Part shown: positions 1 through 12,105 of the stretch, piece by piece | Numbering within the stretch: the first letter of the stretch is position 1 | Layout: each line of letters starts with the position of its first letter | Source: Cyathus striatus | Lineage: Eukaryota > Basidiomycota > Agaricomycetes > Agaricales > Nidulariaceae | Assembly (NCBI GenBank): GCA_025738555.1 | Contig: JAOVFP010000002.1 | Coordinates: forward strand, 310,001 to 374,000 | DNA length: 64,000 nt | Direction of reading: 5' to 3' | Translations under genes and position numbers: made by a program | The notes under the pieces: generated by a model | Seen by the model: the letters and a program-made list of their open reading frames with translations, nothing else | Told to the model about the DNA's origin: nothing | The model's database searches: none

Positions 1-2348
1 AACTTCACTGAAAAATAACTCAAGAAATCCTTCAGATACTTCATGACAATAGACTATTTGCAAAACTAGAAAAATGTTCTTTTGAAGTAACAAAGGTCGA
101 TTATCTTGGAATGATTATTACACCGAATAACATTGCAATGGATCCAAAGAAACTTGCTGGAATAGCTGACTGGCCCGCCCCCACCAAGATTAAAGAAATT
201 CAGTCGTTTGCTGGATTTTGTAACTTCTATCGCCAATTTATTCCTTGCTATAGCAAGAGAATCGAACCTATTCTCAAACTAACAAGAAATGCTGAATCAT
301 GGAATTGGGGAACAGAGCAACAAGTAGCTTTCAATGATCTCAAGAAAGCCTTCCTAAAAGAACCAATTCTCAGGATACCAAACCCAGAGAAGCCTTTTGC
401 TATGTTGGTTGATGCTTCAGACTATGCCACAGGAGCAGTACTTAAACAGGAAGATGAAAATGGGTTCTGGAAACCATGTGGATATATATCTCACATGTTC
501 ACTGCAACAGAACGAAACCATCAAATTTATGATAAAGAACTCTATCCCATTGTTCACGGTTTTAAGGCTTGGCGACATCTACTTGAAGGGCATCCAAACA
601 AGATTGTAGTATTTTCCGATCATGAAAATCTAAAATACTACCGAGAACTGCACAAAGTCACCAGACAACAAGCACAATGGTCCCTCTTCCTGTCAGAATT
701 TGACATCAACATGCAACACATCCAAGGGAAAAAGAACCTCAAAGCTGACATGATTTCACAATGACCAGACTTAACACCTGACAAAGACCAAGAAAATAAA
801 GGCCTCATAATGTTACCTGACCATTGGTTCATAAACAATTTGGATATGAAACACAAAAACTGGTTTGCTAACATTCTAGAAGCAGATCTGCAAATTAATT
901 TAATCTCCACTGAACTTCAAGACCTGGTTATAAACCAAACTGAAAATGACAACTTAGGACAAAAAATAATAACAGCAATTGAAGCAACTCACAAGTATTC
1001 ATGGATTTTATTACCAATCTTCCTAAATCCGAGGGCTTTGATGCAATCATGGTCGTGGTCGACCATGGGTCTACTAAGGGGGTAATTTTCGAACCTTGCA
1101 TTATGAAGAGCCTTAATGCAGAGAGAACAGCAACACTTATCCAAAAAACACTCTACAGACAGTACAGCCACCCCAACTCCATCATTTCCGACCGAGACAC
1201 ATGATTTGTAGCAGAGGTATTCCAAGCAATACTTCACTTCCATAAAATCAAATGGAAAGGATCCACCGCCTACCACCCCCAAACTGATGGACAAACAGAA
1301 TGAATGAATCAAGAAATCGAGACTTACCTTCAATGTTTCTGCAGTGCCAGACAACATGAATGGGCAAATCACATTCCCGAAGCAGAAATCTCATGAAATG
1401 CTCAAGTTAACTCTGTCACACAAAGATCCCCATTCTATTTACTGCACAGATATGAACCGATCATCACTCCCACAGTGAGAGACACAACTTACGTCAAAGA
1501 AGCAGAAATCAGAATAGATGACATGGCCGAGGCCAGAAAAGAGGCACAAGCCCTCATTCAAATTGCTCAACAGAAGACTCGTGAAGCACAAAAACAAGGA
1601 TTCACAAAGTATGAAGTTGGAGATATGGTATGGCTTGATACCAAAAACCTGTCCATTTCCTATCCCTCTAGAAAAATGGCACCTCAATGAGAAGAACCCT
1701 TCAAGATCACTGCAACCAGTAACCCCTTGGTGCCCTATCTTGCCACCACCAATGACACTCTACCCATCAAGTGCTCTCCCGACCCGGGAACCATCCCCGA
1801 ATCCATTGCTCAGAAATGTATCCCCTTTCTGACTTGTCAATGTTGCTACATCTGCAATGGTTCCGACCACACTAAGAAGGACTGTCCGAAATATATGTGC
1901 AACCGATGTTTTCGTAACACCCCTGGGCACACCACTCCCCACTGCCCGAAGCACTTCGCCTCTAGACGACCCTCCGGTAGACCATCACGACGACCCCTCA
2001 CCACCTTATTCTCCACCGAGATGGAGTGCATGGAGGACAATCCCTCCCCCGACCCTGAACCATGTGGAAAGGATCACTGCACCACACATTACCAGGGGAA
2101 CTGCTACACAGAATGACGCAACAAGGGGATGGCAAAGGATGCGAGGGGCTTCAAATCAGCAAGACAGGAATGGGCAGCGAGGGACAGGGTGGAGAGACAG
2201 AGGGGTAGGCAGGTCAACAACAAGAAATTTTACCACTGTGGGATCTGACCCAATGGATGATCTGGGGACCAGGCCTGGGAGGAACACCTCCAGAGGGAGG
2301 ATCAGGACCACTACGACACAATTGGAGACTTCGATCCAGGCTACTGAT
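1..2348 (+). pseudogene. Ty3/Gypsy retrotransposon pol remnant (RT end, RNase H, integrase, C-terminal zinc knuckles)
   Basis: The coding trace is already open at base 1. The RT thumb (LGMIITPNN, then QSFAGFCNFYRQFIP) runs into RNase H (MLVDASDYATGAVL, NHQIYDKELYPIVHGF, VVFSDHENLKY), ending at a TGA at 762-764. A linker follows to about 1000. Integrase then starts in another frame (MDFITNLPKSEGFDAIMVVVD, SDRDT, YHPQTDGQTE), so the expected H2C2 zinc domain and start of the core are missing, probably deleted. Past the integrase, the same frame encodes two zinc knuckles at about 1840-1950: CX2CX4HX4C then CX2CX6HX4C. A basic and then acidic tail follows. TGA stops at 762, 1202, 1301, 1688 and 2114 sit where relatives have Arg, consistent with CGA-to-TGA decay. 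Family assignment is firm; the element is dead and its 5' part lies outside the window. Confidence 0.9.
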
Positions 2349-2377
2349 GTTAATGAAGTTCAGGTGACCTTCATCCT

Positions 2378-2392
2378 TTAAATTGGAGGTAA
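2378..2392 (+). other. Polypurine tract before 3' LTR
   Basis: A purine-rich stretch (AATTGGAGGTAA) lies directly before the TGTTAC start of the LTR. This is the position expected for the plus-strand primer of a Gypsy element. The call rests on position and composition. Confidence 0.6.
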
Positions 2393-2874
2393 TGTTACAG
2401 TTTTCTTTACTTTCTTTTGTTTACATCTGATTTCTTTACAACCCTTCGACTTGTTTGGTATCACCTCTGATACCAAACACAAGACTTCTCACTTACACGA
2501 TTGTCATTCTCTTCTGACTCATCCTGAATCATTTTACTTTACTTAGGTTACCTTTCTTTCTTCTTACTGCACCGCAGTGATGCACAGTCAATGCACAGCA
2601 TCTTGACTTATTTAGTTACATCCTTACTTATTATTAGTACAAACTCATTTGTATTTAAACAGTAGTAACTTGGGCTGTAGAGCTCGAGCTTCAGCTTAAA
2701 TCGAACTAAGCTTTACTTGATTCATTCACTTTGCTTGTACTTAAGTCTAAACAGCTTAAGAGCTCATGAATAGAGACTCAAACTCGATACTGATCTACTT
2801 GTTCCTTGAACTCGTAAATCACATGACTATCGGACTTGTACGATAAACGTCCCAACCAGAACTTTATCATAACA
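2393..2874 (+). repeat. 3' LTR of the Gypsy element
   Basis: The 482-bp unit starts TGTTAC and ends CATAACA, with TGTTA/TAACA inverted ends. It sits just downstream of the pol remnant and polypurine tract. A second, more CpG-decayed copy lies on the minus strand at about 35910-36333, which supports the boundaries. This copy still has several CpGs, so it looks younger than that one. The 5' LTR is outside the window, so no target duplication can be tested. Confidence 0.85.
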
Positions 2875-2875
2875 C

Positions 2876-3235
2876 ATGAGTGATGACAAACCCCAGGAAG
2901 ATAGTGACAGAGAGGAATATGGCACTGTGTTGCATCACAAGTGGCTCAATCCTGCGCTCAGGGGACTGAAGGAAGTTATTGATTGCCTCCATATGGCTAC
3001 TACCCATTTCACTTCTAATGGTGACTCAGTCCAAAGCTGTCCACCACGTTACCAGCAATATTCTCGAAAAAAATCCAATTGGAGTGCTGTTCTAGGTCTT
3101 CCTATAAATTTTTATAGTCCATCTTGGCTGGATAGTTTGTCGGACAAAGAGAAAAAGGATCTGAAGATGAAGCCTGCCATTGAATTCATCTTTCTCGCCA
3201 AAATTCTTCAGTATGTATCCTTCTTATTCTGCTAA
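2876..3235 (+). CDS. Hypothetical gene fragment after the LTR
   Basis: A 119-residue reading frame begins two bases after the LTR. It starts acidic (MSDDKPQEDSDREEYG) and has a mixed-composition body (LPINFYSPSWLDSLSDKEKK) typical of a real coding exon. An intron donor (GTATGT) near 3210 would end the exon at AKILQ, so the last residues are probably intron. I do not recognise a domain. The start may be accidental, because the LTR insertion could have removed the true 5' end. Most likely it is a fragment of a host or element gene truncated by the retrotransposon. Confidence 0.45.
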   Translation: MSDDKPQEDSDREEYGTVLHHKWLNPALRGLKEVIDCLHMATTHFTSNGDSVQSCPPRYQQYSRKKSNWSAVLGLPINFYSPSWLDSLSDKEKKDLKMKPAIEFIFLAKILQYVSFLFC

Positions 3236-3513
3236 AGGCTATGTATCTCACATATCCCTTCTAGGACTGCTGCTAGATTTAGAGGTTAGTTACAAGTCAG
3301 CTAGACCACTTCCAAAGAATCACCTCAACCTCCTTAGCAAATGACTTGATGGTCCATGCTTTTCTTATAATTCATGTTGACTACTGTGACTTCTTATGTA
3401 CATGGTTTGGATAATGATAATGTCAACATATCTTTTGATTAGAGGCTATTACACATTGGACTTGTGAAGTGCAAGGAAGACTAATGTTGTCTGTTTCTTT
3501 CAGTTACTCTAGT

Positions 3514-3835
3514 TGTACTCCATAGTCCATGCCGGCACAGTGAGGTTCGCAATATTTCTATTGTATGCTGCTAAGTTCCCAGTACATGCTGAAGCACTTG
3601 CATCTGGGTCTTATCTGATGGGTTTCTTTTGCTTCAGCCATCTCATCTGTATATGTGGTGTTGTGCTGCACCAATGTGCTATAGAGGCTAGTGGTGATCA
3701 TGATTCATACTACTGCTCAGAACAACTGCTGTCCATGAGATACCTCAAAGGTAGCTTGCAAAATCTTGTAGTTGCTCTCACCACATGGTCAACAACCATA
3801 CAAGGGCAAAGGGTATAGTGGGGTCCATGGTGGTT
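3514..3835 (+). repeat. Diverged direct repeat, copy 1
   Basis: This segment (phrases such as GTACATGCTGAAGCACTTGC and CTATAGAGGCTAGTGGTGATC) returns in diverged form at 5520-5700. A companion block at 4130-4255 (CATTGGTTGAGGAGCTGG, GGAGGTCATTGGAGGGGTGA) returns at 5345-5465. Reading frames across these blocks are short and unconserved, so I treat it as non-coding repeat. Confidence 0.6.
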
Positions 3836-5344
3836 GTATGCCCAGGTGTTCTTGTAGATGATAGGATTCCTATATTGTAGTTGGGCCTGGATGAGGTGCT
3901 CTGTTGAGCACAAGTGCCAAAACCACCCTCCTCCCTACCCACTAGCATCAAAAAGCCATCCAACATCCCACTAGCCCTCTGTGCATTTGCAAAATGCATA
4001 CCCCTGCTCTCATTCTCCCTGCCCCATACCTTGGCAAACACCTATCCTTCTGAGGCTCACAGCACTGAGATCCCACTCGTGCTCACATGGATGAGGAACC
4101 CCGGTTTGAAGCCAAAGGAGAAGATGAAGGCTGTTGCATTGGTGTTTTGAGAGGGGAGGTTTCATTTCAACTGCCATTGGTTGAGGAGCTGGCGAGTTGG
4201 TTGGGAAGGTCAAGTATGCTCAGTTAAGGAGGTCATTGGAGGGGTGACATCCGAGTTATGACACAAGAATCTTTCTGTCATTAATGTGTGGCTGTGAGCT
4301 TGATGTGTTGTGTGTTGCAAATAAGCTCATTTGCATGAAGGTGGGATTGTGAATGACGATGTGCAAACAAAGTTGGCTTAACTCCCTTTGACTTCTCTTA
4401 ATCCTTTCTCATCCACTCTCAATTCTACCACCCACTACGTCTTCCAGCAATGCCTTTGCTCTTTGGTTGCAATATACCTGCTGAAGCTTGTGTTTAAATC
4501 TCTCTCACTGTGTGTCAATACTTGGCATCCATTCATATTTTTGTGCCCATCACTGTTGTTGAGTGAGTTCTCCACTTGTATTTCTGTTTTTAAGTGCTGA
4601 AATGTCTTACATCCTAGAACAGTCACATATGGTTGCAGTTACATGAGAGTGGAAGTAGCCTTTCTTGATGCAGGTTACTCACATCTGTTCTCAACTGTAC
4701 TCTACATGTAGACAGATAGTGAATCATGTGTAGTAATGGTAAGAAGCTCTATTTTCATGTTATTTTGTTTCTGATGGCTGTTCTTTGTGAAGAATCTTTT
4801 ATATAGTAGTTACTCTAAAAGTGTTGTGAACATGATATAGTACTATTTCTTTGTGAACACAGGCATGCTGGCTTCATCATTGTTAACCATGATGATGATA
4901 AACATGTATATTCTTCATGTTTCTCTACCTCCCTGTGGAACATGACCAGATACACTACTCAATACCTCTTGCGCCACTGTGGTTGCTGTCATGGGATGAT
5001 GCTATATGCACATCTGCAAATTTCCTACTTGTGTTATGCTTGATCAACATGGCTCATTGTCTTGCATCGGTACTCTGGATTTCATTGTGTAAACCCTACT
5101 GCTATTCAACCTCGCATGCCTTTGCTCTGCATGTGCTAATACTTAGTGCATTCGACTTTTGTCATAAATACACTGAAGTGCACAAATGATGATATCTTCA
5201 GATTCTTGTCCTGGCCACCTGCCAATCAACATCCTTCCCTGATCAATTTCGAGATGTTAAAACTCGCCATTCACTGAGTGTTGCTTGATGCTGAGATCAT
5301 GCTCATGCTTGCATGAATGAAATACCCTGAAAGAGCAGATGCAT

Positions 5345-5830
5345 GCTGTCACATTGGCGATTTGGGGAGGAATTTCACTTCAACGCCATTGATTGAGGTG
5401 CTGGGGAAGGTCAAGTATGTGCAGTTGAGGAGGTCATTGAAGGGGTGACATCCGAGTTGAAGGAGATGCAAGCACCATCTTCCCCTTCCAGCCCAAAGAC
5501 TAGGGCTTTGTATGTATGCATGCTGAGTTCTTGGTACATGCTGAAGTACTTGCATCCAGGTGTAAGCTGATGAGTTGTGCCGTACCAATGCATTATAGAG
5601 GCCACTGGAGATCACAATTTATACTACTGCTTGGGGCAGCTATCCGACTTTTGTGGTTGCTCTCGCCATATGGTCAGTGGTTGTACAACCAGTGTTCTCA
5701 GTATGTACCACAGTACTTCATGTCTTTTCATCGTAGCTGGTTCAGTATGCTCAGTTGAGGAGGTCATTGGAAGGGTGGAGGCTAGCTCCCACTTTAAATG
5801 ACCTTTGCCAATTCTGTCCCAACAACTCAC
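5345..5830 (+). repeat. Diverged direct repeat, copy 2
   Basis: It contains, in order, the partner of 4130-4255 and then the partner of 3514-3800, followed by a further AGTTGAGGAGGTCATTGGAA phrase at about 5753. Copies differ by substitutions and small indels, which suggests an old duplicated element. No protein domain was recognised. Confidence 0.6.
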
Positions 5831-8044
5831 ATCCCAACTGCTAGCTCTCTGAATAGGAGAGCCATAGAACAAATACCAGCCTAGATGTCATCTTCTTTGT
5901 CCTGAAAACCATAATCAAGCAATGGCATGGTCAACTACAACCCTGAACCTCTACTTCCCAAAGTCAACCCCCCTGCGCAAGCATAAGAAGACCAGCACCT
6001 CCTGGAAGAATGCTGAGAAAGCAGAGAGTATGGTGTAGGCACATAGCAGGAGAGCAAAGCCTCCTACAAACACCAATGCATCTGGGGTGTGGACAAGGCT
6101 TGTCTATATCACTGTACTTGACTCATCCCTAAGCTGTGGTTTGCTGTATCTACAACCTGTGTCAAAAAGAAACATGATTTTTGTTGGAGAAACCCTAAGG
6201 TAGAGCAGTCTTTATCATTATGAAGACATACAAGTTTGCGACATGAGATTGGCTTAGCCACTGGTGCCCCAATTCTGGGCTTCAAACCCGGAAGTAGAGC
6301 GAAGAACCTGAATATTAGATAGCATTCAACTTTCACTACTATTTAATTTTGTCACAGAATACAAAATCAATATGGTTTCTTATCTTGAAAACAGATGTTC
6401 AGATTTGATAACCACCAGCAAATTTAATATTTTTATTTTATTGTACTAATTCTGCCATTTCTAGTTTAACTCTTTTGATATTGGTATCCCACAATCATGA
6501 GTGTTGTTTCCACCTGGGAAACAATGCTCGTGATCAGAAACTCAAGTTTGCAATTGTTTGTCAATAGCCTTAATTTTGACATGTCAACAAGATATGTTTC
6601 AATTCTCCTTTATACCATTCATTTATCACCTAATTCCAGCCTGTCAATTGGGTATTCCCAACTTCAGTACTGAATATGCCTCCTCCCTCTACCTACTGTG
6701 CCATCATTCCATTCCATACTTGCACTGCAGTCATCAGGGAAGATTGTTTCAAGTTCATCCCTGAGGGCTACCTATTTGCAGTTTGTAATTTCATAGAGCT
6801 ATTTTTGAACTAGGACTAACTATATGGTAGCCACTCTTTTGCTCCCTAGATCAATTTGAAAGCCACATAAAGGCGATGTCTTGGGGTGTTACTAGAGATG
6901 CCAGTATCATGCCAAAAGTCAAAGTCCTTCATGTTGATTGGTAAGTGGTGTAACAAAATGGAGATATGTGTGAGTGATGGCAGGTGTATGTATTTACAAA
7001 GACTTATATATACTCAAAGGGAGCTTTTGTGATGCACCACAAAGAAGACAAAGGTCATGGTCTTATTAAAATGATGAAATTTGCTATGCCCTTCAACTCA
7101 AAACTTCCCCTTCTATGTAATACTCTCATCTACATCTACTGATATGACTACTCCTACTCCAACCATTGATGAGTTAGTGATGGCTTGGAGAGACATCAGT
7201 CTTAAAATTATGAGTGCCAGAAATCTGTTGGACAATAGCATGGGTAAGCTAAAGGAGGACGTTGCAAGGTATTTCCCTCCTCACCTATGATATTTCTGGA
7301 TGTTGATATTCTCCTATTGAAGAACATCCAACAAAATGGAGCAATCTCTTGAATGTATCATGGATACCTGCATCAAAGTGGATGAGCAGAAGAACAAGGT
7401 TTCTACCCTTAGAATTGAATTATTCAACCTCCATATGAAGGTTGAGAGCTCTAAGGGAGATATAATAAGGCATGTACACCATTTTCAGAATTTGATTAAT
7501 TCTTACCTTCTCCATTATAAGGGCTAAGATGCCTGAAAAAAATGTATTGTCTTATATTGCCAATGAATCATTCAAGTGTGTAAGCTGCCAAGTGAATCAG
7601 TATTTTTCTAATTAATATCTGACCATTTCAAGTTGAAAGGGGCATTAGTGATAACTATAAAGATAATTGAAGTTGCAGTGTTGACAATGCTAGTAATCTT
7701 GACCATGTGCTGGCACATCCTGGAAACATCTATGTTGTAGATTTTTATAATCAATATTAGTATACATGCATAATACATCAATGCTAAAGTTCTTCAACTT
7801 GGTGATAAATGTCTCCTCATGTGTTGGTAAGAATTTTTTCAGTGTTGTTATGCCTCTCTCTTCTGCTGGTATATATCACCATGAGGTTTTGCCAAAGGGG
7901 TACCCAACACCATTTATCTATTCAAATAACTGCAAGCAAGGTTTTCATCAACAATGTCAATGCTTCCAAGTGTTCTTAAGAGAGCCACAAGTAAAATCTA
8001 GTTCTGATAAGATCATGGGATTGTCACCTCAAAATTTTCATTCT
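5831..8044. other. Gene-poor stretch
   Basis: Only short reading frames occur here, without recognisable motifs, splice-consistent extension or repeat identity to the rest of the window. Two short frames at about 7081-7290 and 7336-7527 have coding-like composition. They are separated by stops and I cannot assign them. Confidence 0.5.
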
Positions 8045-9300
8045 CAATATCTAAAATAATACAACTCAACAATCTGCAGTCTAACAATCTTAAAATCTCC
8101 AAATCTCAACATTCTCAGAATTTCAATTCCCAAAATCTCCAGTTTAACAATCTCAAAATCTACAAAATCTCCAAATCTCAAAATTCTTCAGAGTTGTTAA
8201 GTATGGAAACCTAGAGCACCATGCTTAGAAGCATCAAAATATTTTGTGCTCTGAATGTCAACTGTTTGGCAGATTGCTTATAATTATAAATAAAAAATAA
8301 CAAATTTCTCAACATTCACAGAATCTCCAGAGTCTCAGAATATTGGATTCTTAGCAGTATCCAAAATCCGAAATGTGAGACACTTCAATATACTGAGATT
8401 TTGAGAATGTTGAGAATTGAAATCACGAATTTCTCAACATTCTCAGAATCTCCACAATTTCAAAATCTCAGAATATTGGGATCTAAATGGTTGCTGAGTA
8501 TGGAGCACTATACTTCACAATCCCTCATAATCTGAATTCCTTCCTTGTAAACTTACCAATGCAAGGAAGAGAATGACAGTTCAAGAAATTCAGTGATTGA
8601 TAACTACCTAACAAAAGAAGCTGAGAATTTGAGAGAAGAGGCTGCAAAGTGTGTATTTTATTTATTTTATGTTGGTAGAGTATTAATAAGCTTCATTATC
8701 AGCTTGAAGCAACCAAGGACATATGTAGACAGCTAGATACATTGTGAATAAAGAATTCTAGGTCTCTCTTACTGATGGCTTGTTTAAGTTTGAAGCAGTG
8801 GAGAAGATGATAAAGAAAGCATTAATGGTGAGGGTGATGGCATTTATCATCCTGTATCTTTTGAATACATTTGGACACTTACAGTAGCATCTGTCACTTC
8901 TAAAAATCAGTTTCAGATCTCAAAATCTCCAAATCTCAGCATTCTCAAAATCTCCAGTTTAACAATCTCAAAATCTACAAAATCTCCAAATCTCAGCATT
9001 CTCAAAATCTACAAAATATCAAAACCTCCAAAATCTCAAAATCCTCGGAATTTCAATTCCTGAAATCTCCAGTTTAACAATCTCAAGATCTCAGCAAATC
9101 TACAAAATTTCAACCTCCAAAATCTCAAAATCCTCGGAATTTCAATTCATGAAATCTCCAGTTTAACAATCTCAAAATCTCAGCAAATCTACAAAATTTC
9201 TGAATCTCAACATTCTCAGAATTTTAATTCCCAAAATCTCCAAATCTCAGTGTTCTCAAAATCTCCAGTTTAACAATCTCAAAATTCTTCAGAGTTGATT
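8045..9300. repeat. Interspersed A/C-rich minisatellite (AATCTCCAAATCTCA family)
   Basis: Irregular iterations of TCTCAAAATCTCC, AATCTCAGCATTCTCA and CCAGTTTAACAATC occupy 8045-8190 and 8900-9300. A related stretch at 8310-8480 also carries the reverse-complement phrase (GAGATTTTGAGAATGTTGAG near 8395). Units of roughly 10-25 nt are mixed rather than perfectly periodic. CpG is almost absent. There is no coding potential. Confidence 0.75.
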
Positions 9301-10005
9301 TTTATAATTATTGGATAACTTTGCAAGTAATAAAAATATAGTATAAAATACCAAAATTGATTTTTTATTTCATAATTGTTGAACAGGTATATAAATAATA
9401 TGATAAAATTATAGTATGTTTAAACAATTCATAATTATTTTTATTCATAGATAATATTATTAAAACATAAAATTATTTCATAATTAATTTAATACATTTT
9501 GATATATATTATACTATATAATACTATATTATTTTAGATATATTTATTTAAATAATTGCTTCATACTTTTCTGCATAGTATTGGAAAAGCATGGAATGAT
9601 TCTGATTTTCATAATTATTATATACTCTTATGTTACTTTACAGACACATTATTTTATGAATTAATCATATTTTTCATAATTATTTTGCACAAGATATTGA
9701 AAAAGTATAGTTAGCAAAGTGTCACACTGCAGATTTTCATAGTTTTTATGTATTTTTTCACACAGTATCAAGATATAATAATATTTATAAGTTGCGAAAA
9801 ATTATGATATAAATGATTCTTTTTAACATATTTTTTGGGAAAATATTGGGATAGTATGATAATAGGAATTGTGACTCTCACATAAGATGATAATTTTCAT
9901 AACTGTTCTGTAATGAGTGGTCTATTATGAAGATATAATTCAGCCAAATTATGAGTTCAAAAAAATAACTTATTTATAGCATAATTTTTCAGTATTTGGT
10001 GGGAA
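9301..10005. other. AT-rich spacer, no gene seen
   Basis: Very AT-rich sequence with repeated phrases such as TTTCATAATTATT. No reading frame, splice pattern or recognisable element was found. Confidence 0.6.
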
Positions 10006-10008
10006 ATT

Positions 10009-10375
10009 ATGAAGTCATGCACCCAGTATCAGGGACTCCAGGGATCATTTCATTTGACCATGCAGTCAGATTACTGGTTGCTTCAAGATGAGATGTTAGG
10101 ACTTCTCTCACCTTCAGCTCACTTACCTCACACTGCTCAGGGTCTGGATCCTGTTTCTGACAACAAGTCACAACAGGTGCAGAAGGTGGGCACAAGCTAT
10201 GAGAAATCAAGTGTGATATGTAGGAAATTTAACTCAGCCTCAGGATGTGGGTATCATAGAGACAGGTGTCAACACCAACACTGATGCCTCTGCTGCACAA
10301 AGCCAGGGCATGGAGCAGTTAGCTGCAAGGGAGAGTTCACACCCACAAAAGACTGATACAGCATTTGGAGTCCAT
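10009..10375 (+). pseudogene. Gag C-terminal fragment with CCCH and CCHC zinc fingers (DIRS-type element)
   Basis: The frame includes a CCCH-type finger (C-X8-C-X6-C-X3-H; ICRKFNSASGCGYHRDRC then QHQH) at about 10217-10280. A TGA follows at 10282-10284, and then a CCHC knuckle (CLCCTKPGHGAVSCK). A CCCH finger followed by a knuckle is what I would expect at the C-terminus of Gag in fungal DIRS-type retroelements. The pol trace of such an element begins about 100 bases downstream on the same strand. The TGA lies where Arg would fit, consistent with CpG decay. The N-terminal Gag is not recognisable upstream. Confidence 0.6.
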
Positions 10376-10439
10376 TCTTATCTGTGCAGTTTTCAATCTT
10401 TCTCATTTTCCCTTTCTTTATCCCTTGTTCTTTCTTATA

Positions 10440-12085
10440 CTTACCAAGCTAAACCCTTAATGAAGGTCCCAGGTAAAGTTCATGATGACCCGGTGATTTG
10501 GTCTCTCATAGACAGCAATGAAGATCTCTTCAAAATTGTTACACCAATTAATGTTCACACTTTCAAACACTATGTATCCCATCATCCAAATCATCTTTTT
10601 ACTGCCTCAGTCTGCCATGGGCTCTGTCATGGGTTCTGGTCCCAGGCTTTTTATTGTCCTCATTATCCACCAACAATCAATGTCTCCAATTTACACCCCT
10701 CACAATCCAGTCAGGAGCAGGAGTTTATTTACTCACAGTGTGCCTTGGATTCTCTCAAGCCTCTTACCAATACCTTGTTAGCTCTGCATCGAAGATATGG
10801 GGTACAAGAACCACTGATCCTTTTCAAGTCAGATGTGAAAAGTGCTTATCAACTTATTCCCATGGCACCCGAAGTGCAAGTTAAGCAAATTGTCACCCTC
10901 TCTGTCTTTGGAGGAACACTGTCTTTGGGTTTGTGGATTCAGTTAATTCACTCAGCACCTGGTCTTGTGTTTTTATCAAGTGCATTCCTGATCTATTTCA
11001 ATACTCTGATGATGTTTTTGGTGCTGACCTGACATCCAATGTAGCATGGTATGAGCCCTATGGGCAATCTTTTCTTGCACATCAGGTTGACCTCCTGTCC
11101 TTTTTGGATGAGATTGGTTTCCTCTATGAGCAGGAGAAACAGCTCTTTGGTTCTTCACTAACTATCATCAGTTTCCAGGTTGACACCAACTGCATGTTCA
11201 TTTCCATGGCACCCAACAAAAAAGAGTTGATTGATCACATCTGTCAGTTTATTGACTCACATCATATTAGGCACCCCCTTAGGGACTTCCAGTGCCTCAC
11301 TGGCTGGGTGAACTGGGCACTTAATGTTTTCCCTCTCCTCAAGCCAGGTCTTTTTTGCATGATTTACCTCAAAATTGCAGGAAAGTCCTACTCACATAAA
11401 CATCTCTATCTTAATAATGATATTTATGCTGACCTGCTTTGGCTTGTCTCTTGGCTCTGTTTATCTCATGAACTCTACATTATTGAGGATATGTCCTGTT
11501 CCACATCTTCTGTTGACACTGTCCTTCACATAGATGCATCATTGGAAGGAATAGGACTGTGGGACTCAGTCAATCACAATGGGTTCTATTTTATCTTCCC
11601 CCCTCAAGTCCCCCAACATGACATTTTTGTTTTTGAAGTCTTTGCTGTGGTGTGTGCAATTCATCTTCTCATCCAACATGCATCCCCACTCACACAGTGA
11701 TTATTTATTCAGACAGTGAGAACACAGTGGCACTTTTCAACTCTCTTCAAGCTGCCAGTACCCAGTACAATACTCTTCTCAAAGTTGCAATTGACAGGCT
11801 CCTTCATTGCTAGTATCAGCTCTGTGTCCTTTGGATACCCGGGTCTGAAAATCATATTGTGGACACACTCTCTCATCAGTGTTTGCATTAGCAAGGTGGT
11901 ATGACTCTCTTATCTCTCATTACATTTTATTACCCCCACGGGCTGTGTTGAGAGCTATTTCCAAATGAACAAGCTCTCCTCCAGATCCAGGCAACCTGTA
12001 TACTCTTGAAGAGGGAAAAGAGGGGTTGAAGAATCCTAATCAAAGAAATGCGAGCTGCTGGCATGTCCATCCAGCATTAAGGTCC
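10440..12085 (+). pseudogene. DIRS-type reverse transcriptase-RNase H remnant
   Basis: Residues match, block by block, the minus-strand element at 52.0-53.7 kb: FKIVTP, SLKPLT, FKSDVKSAYQL (RT motif A Asp) and FQYSDDVFG (motif C Asp-Asp). RNase H follows with VLHIDASLEGIGLWDS, FEVFAVVCAIHL, YSDSENTVALFNSL and WIPGSENHIVDTLSHQ. Relative to that copy about 70 residues are missing between FIYSQC and ALDSLKPL, an internal deletion in the RT fingers. Frameshifts occur near 10900 and 11697. After RNase H the frame continues only about 60 residues and meets an LTR-like sequence. No tyrosine recombinase is present. The gene is clearly inactive. Confidence 0.8.
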
Positions 12086-12105
12086 TAAGGTTGGGAAAGA
12101 GAGGG

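Noticed and set aside
8045..9300. Possible CRISPR-like array
   Set aside because: Repeat units are irregular and low-complexity, with no constant repeat/unique spacer alternation. The genome is eukaryotic.
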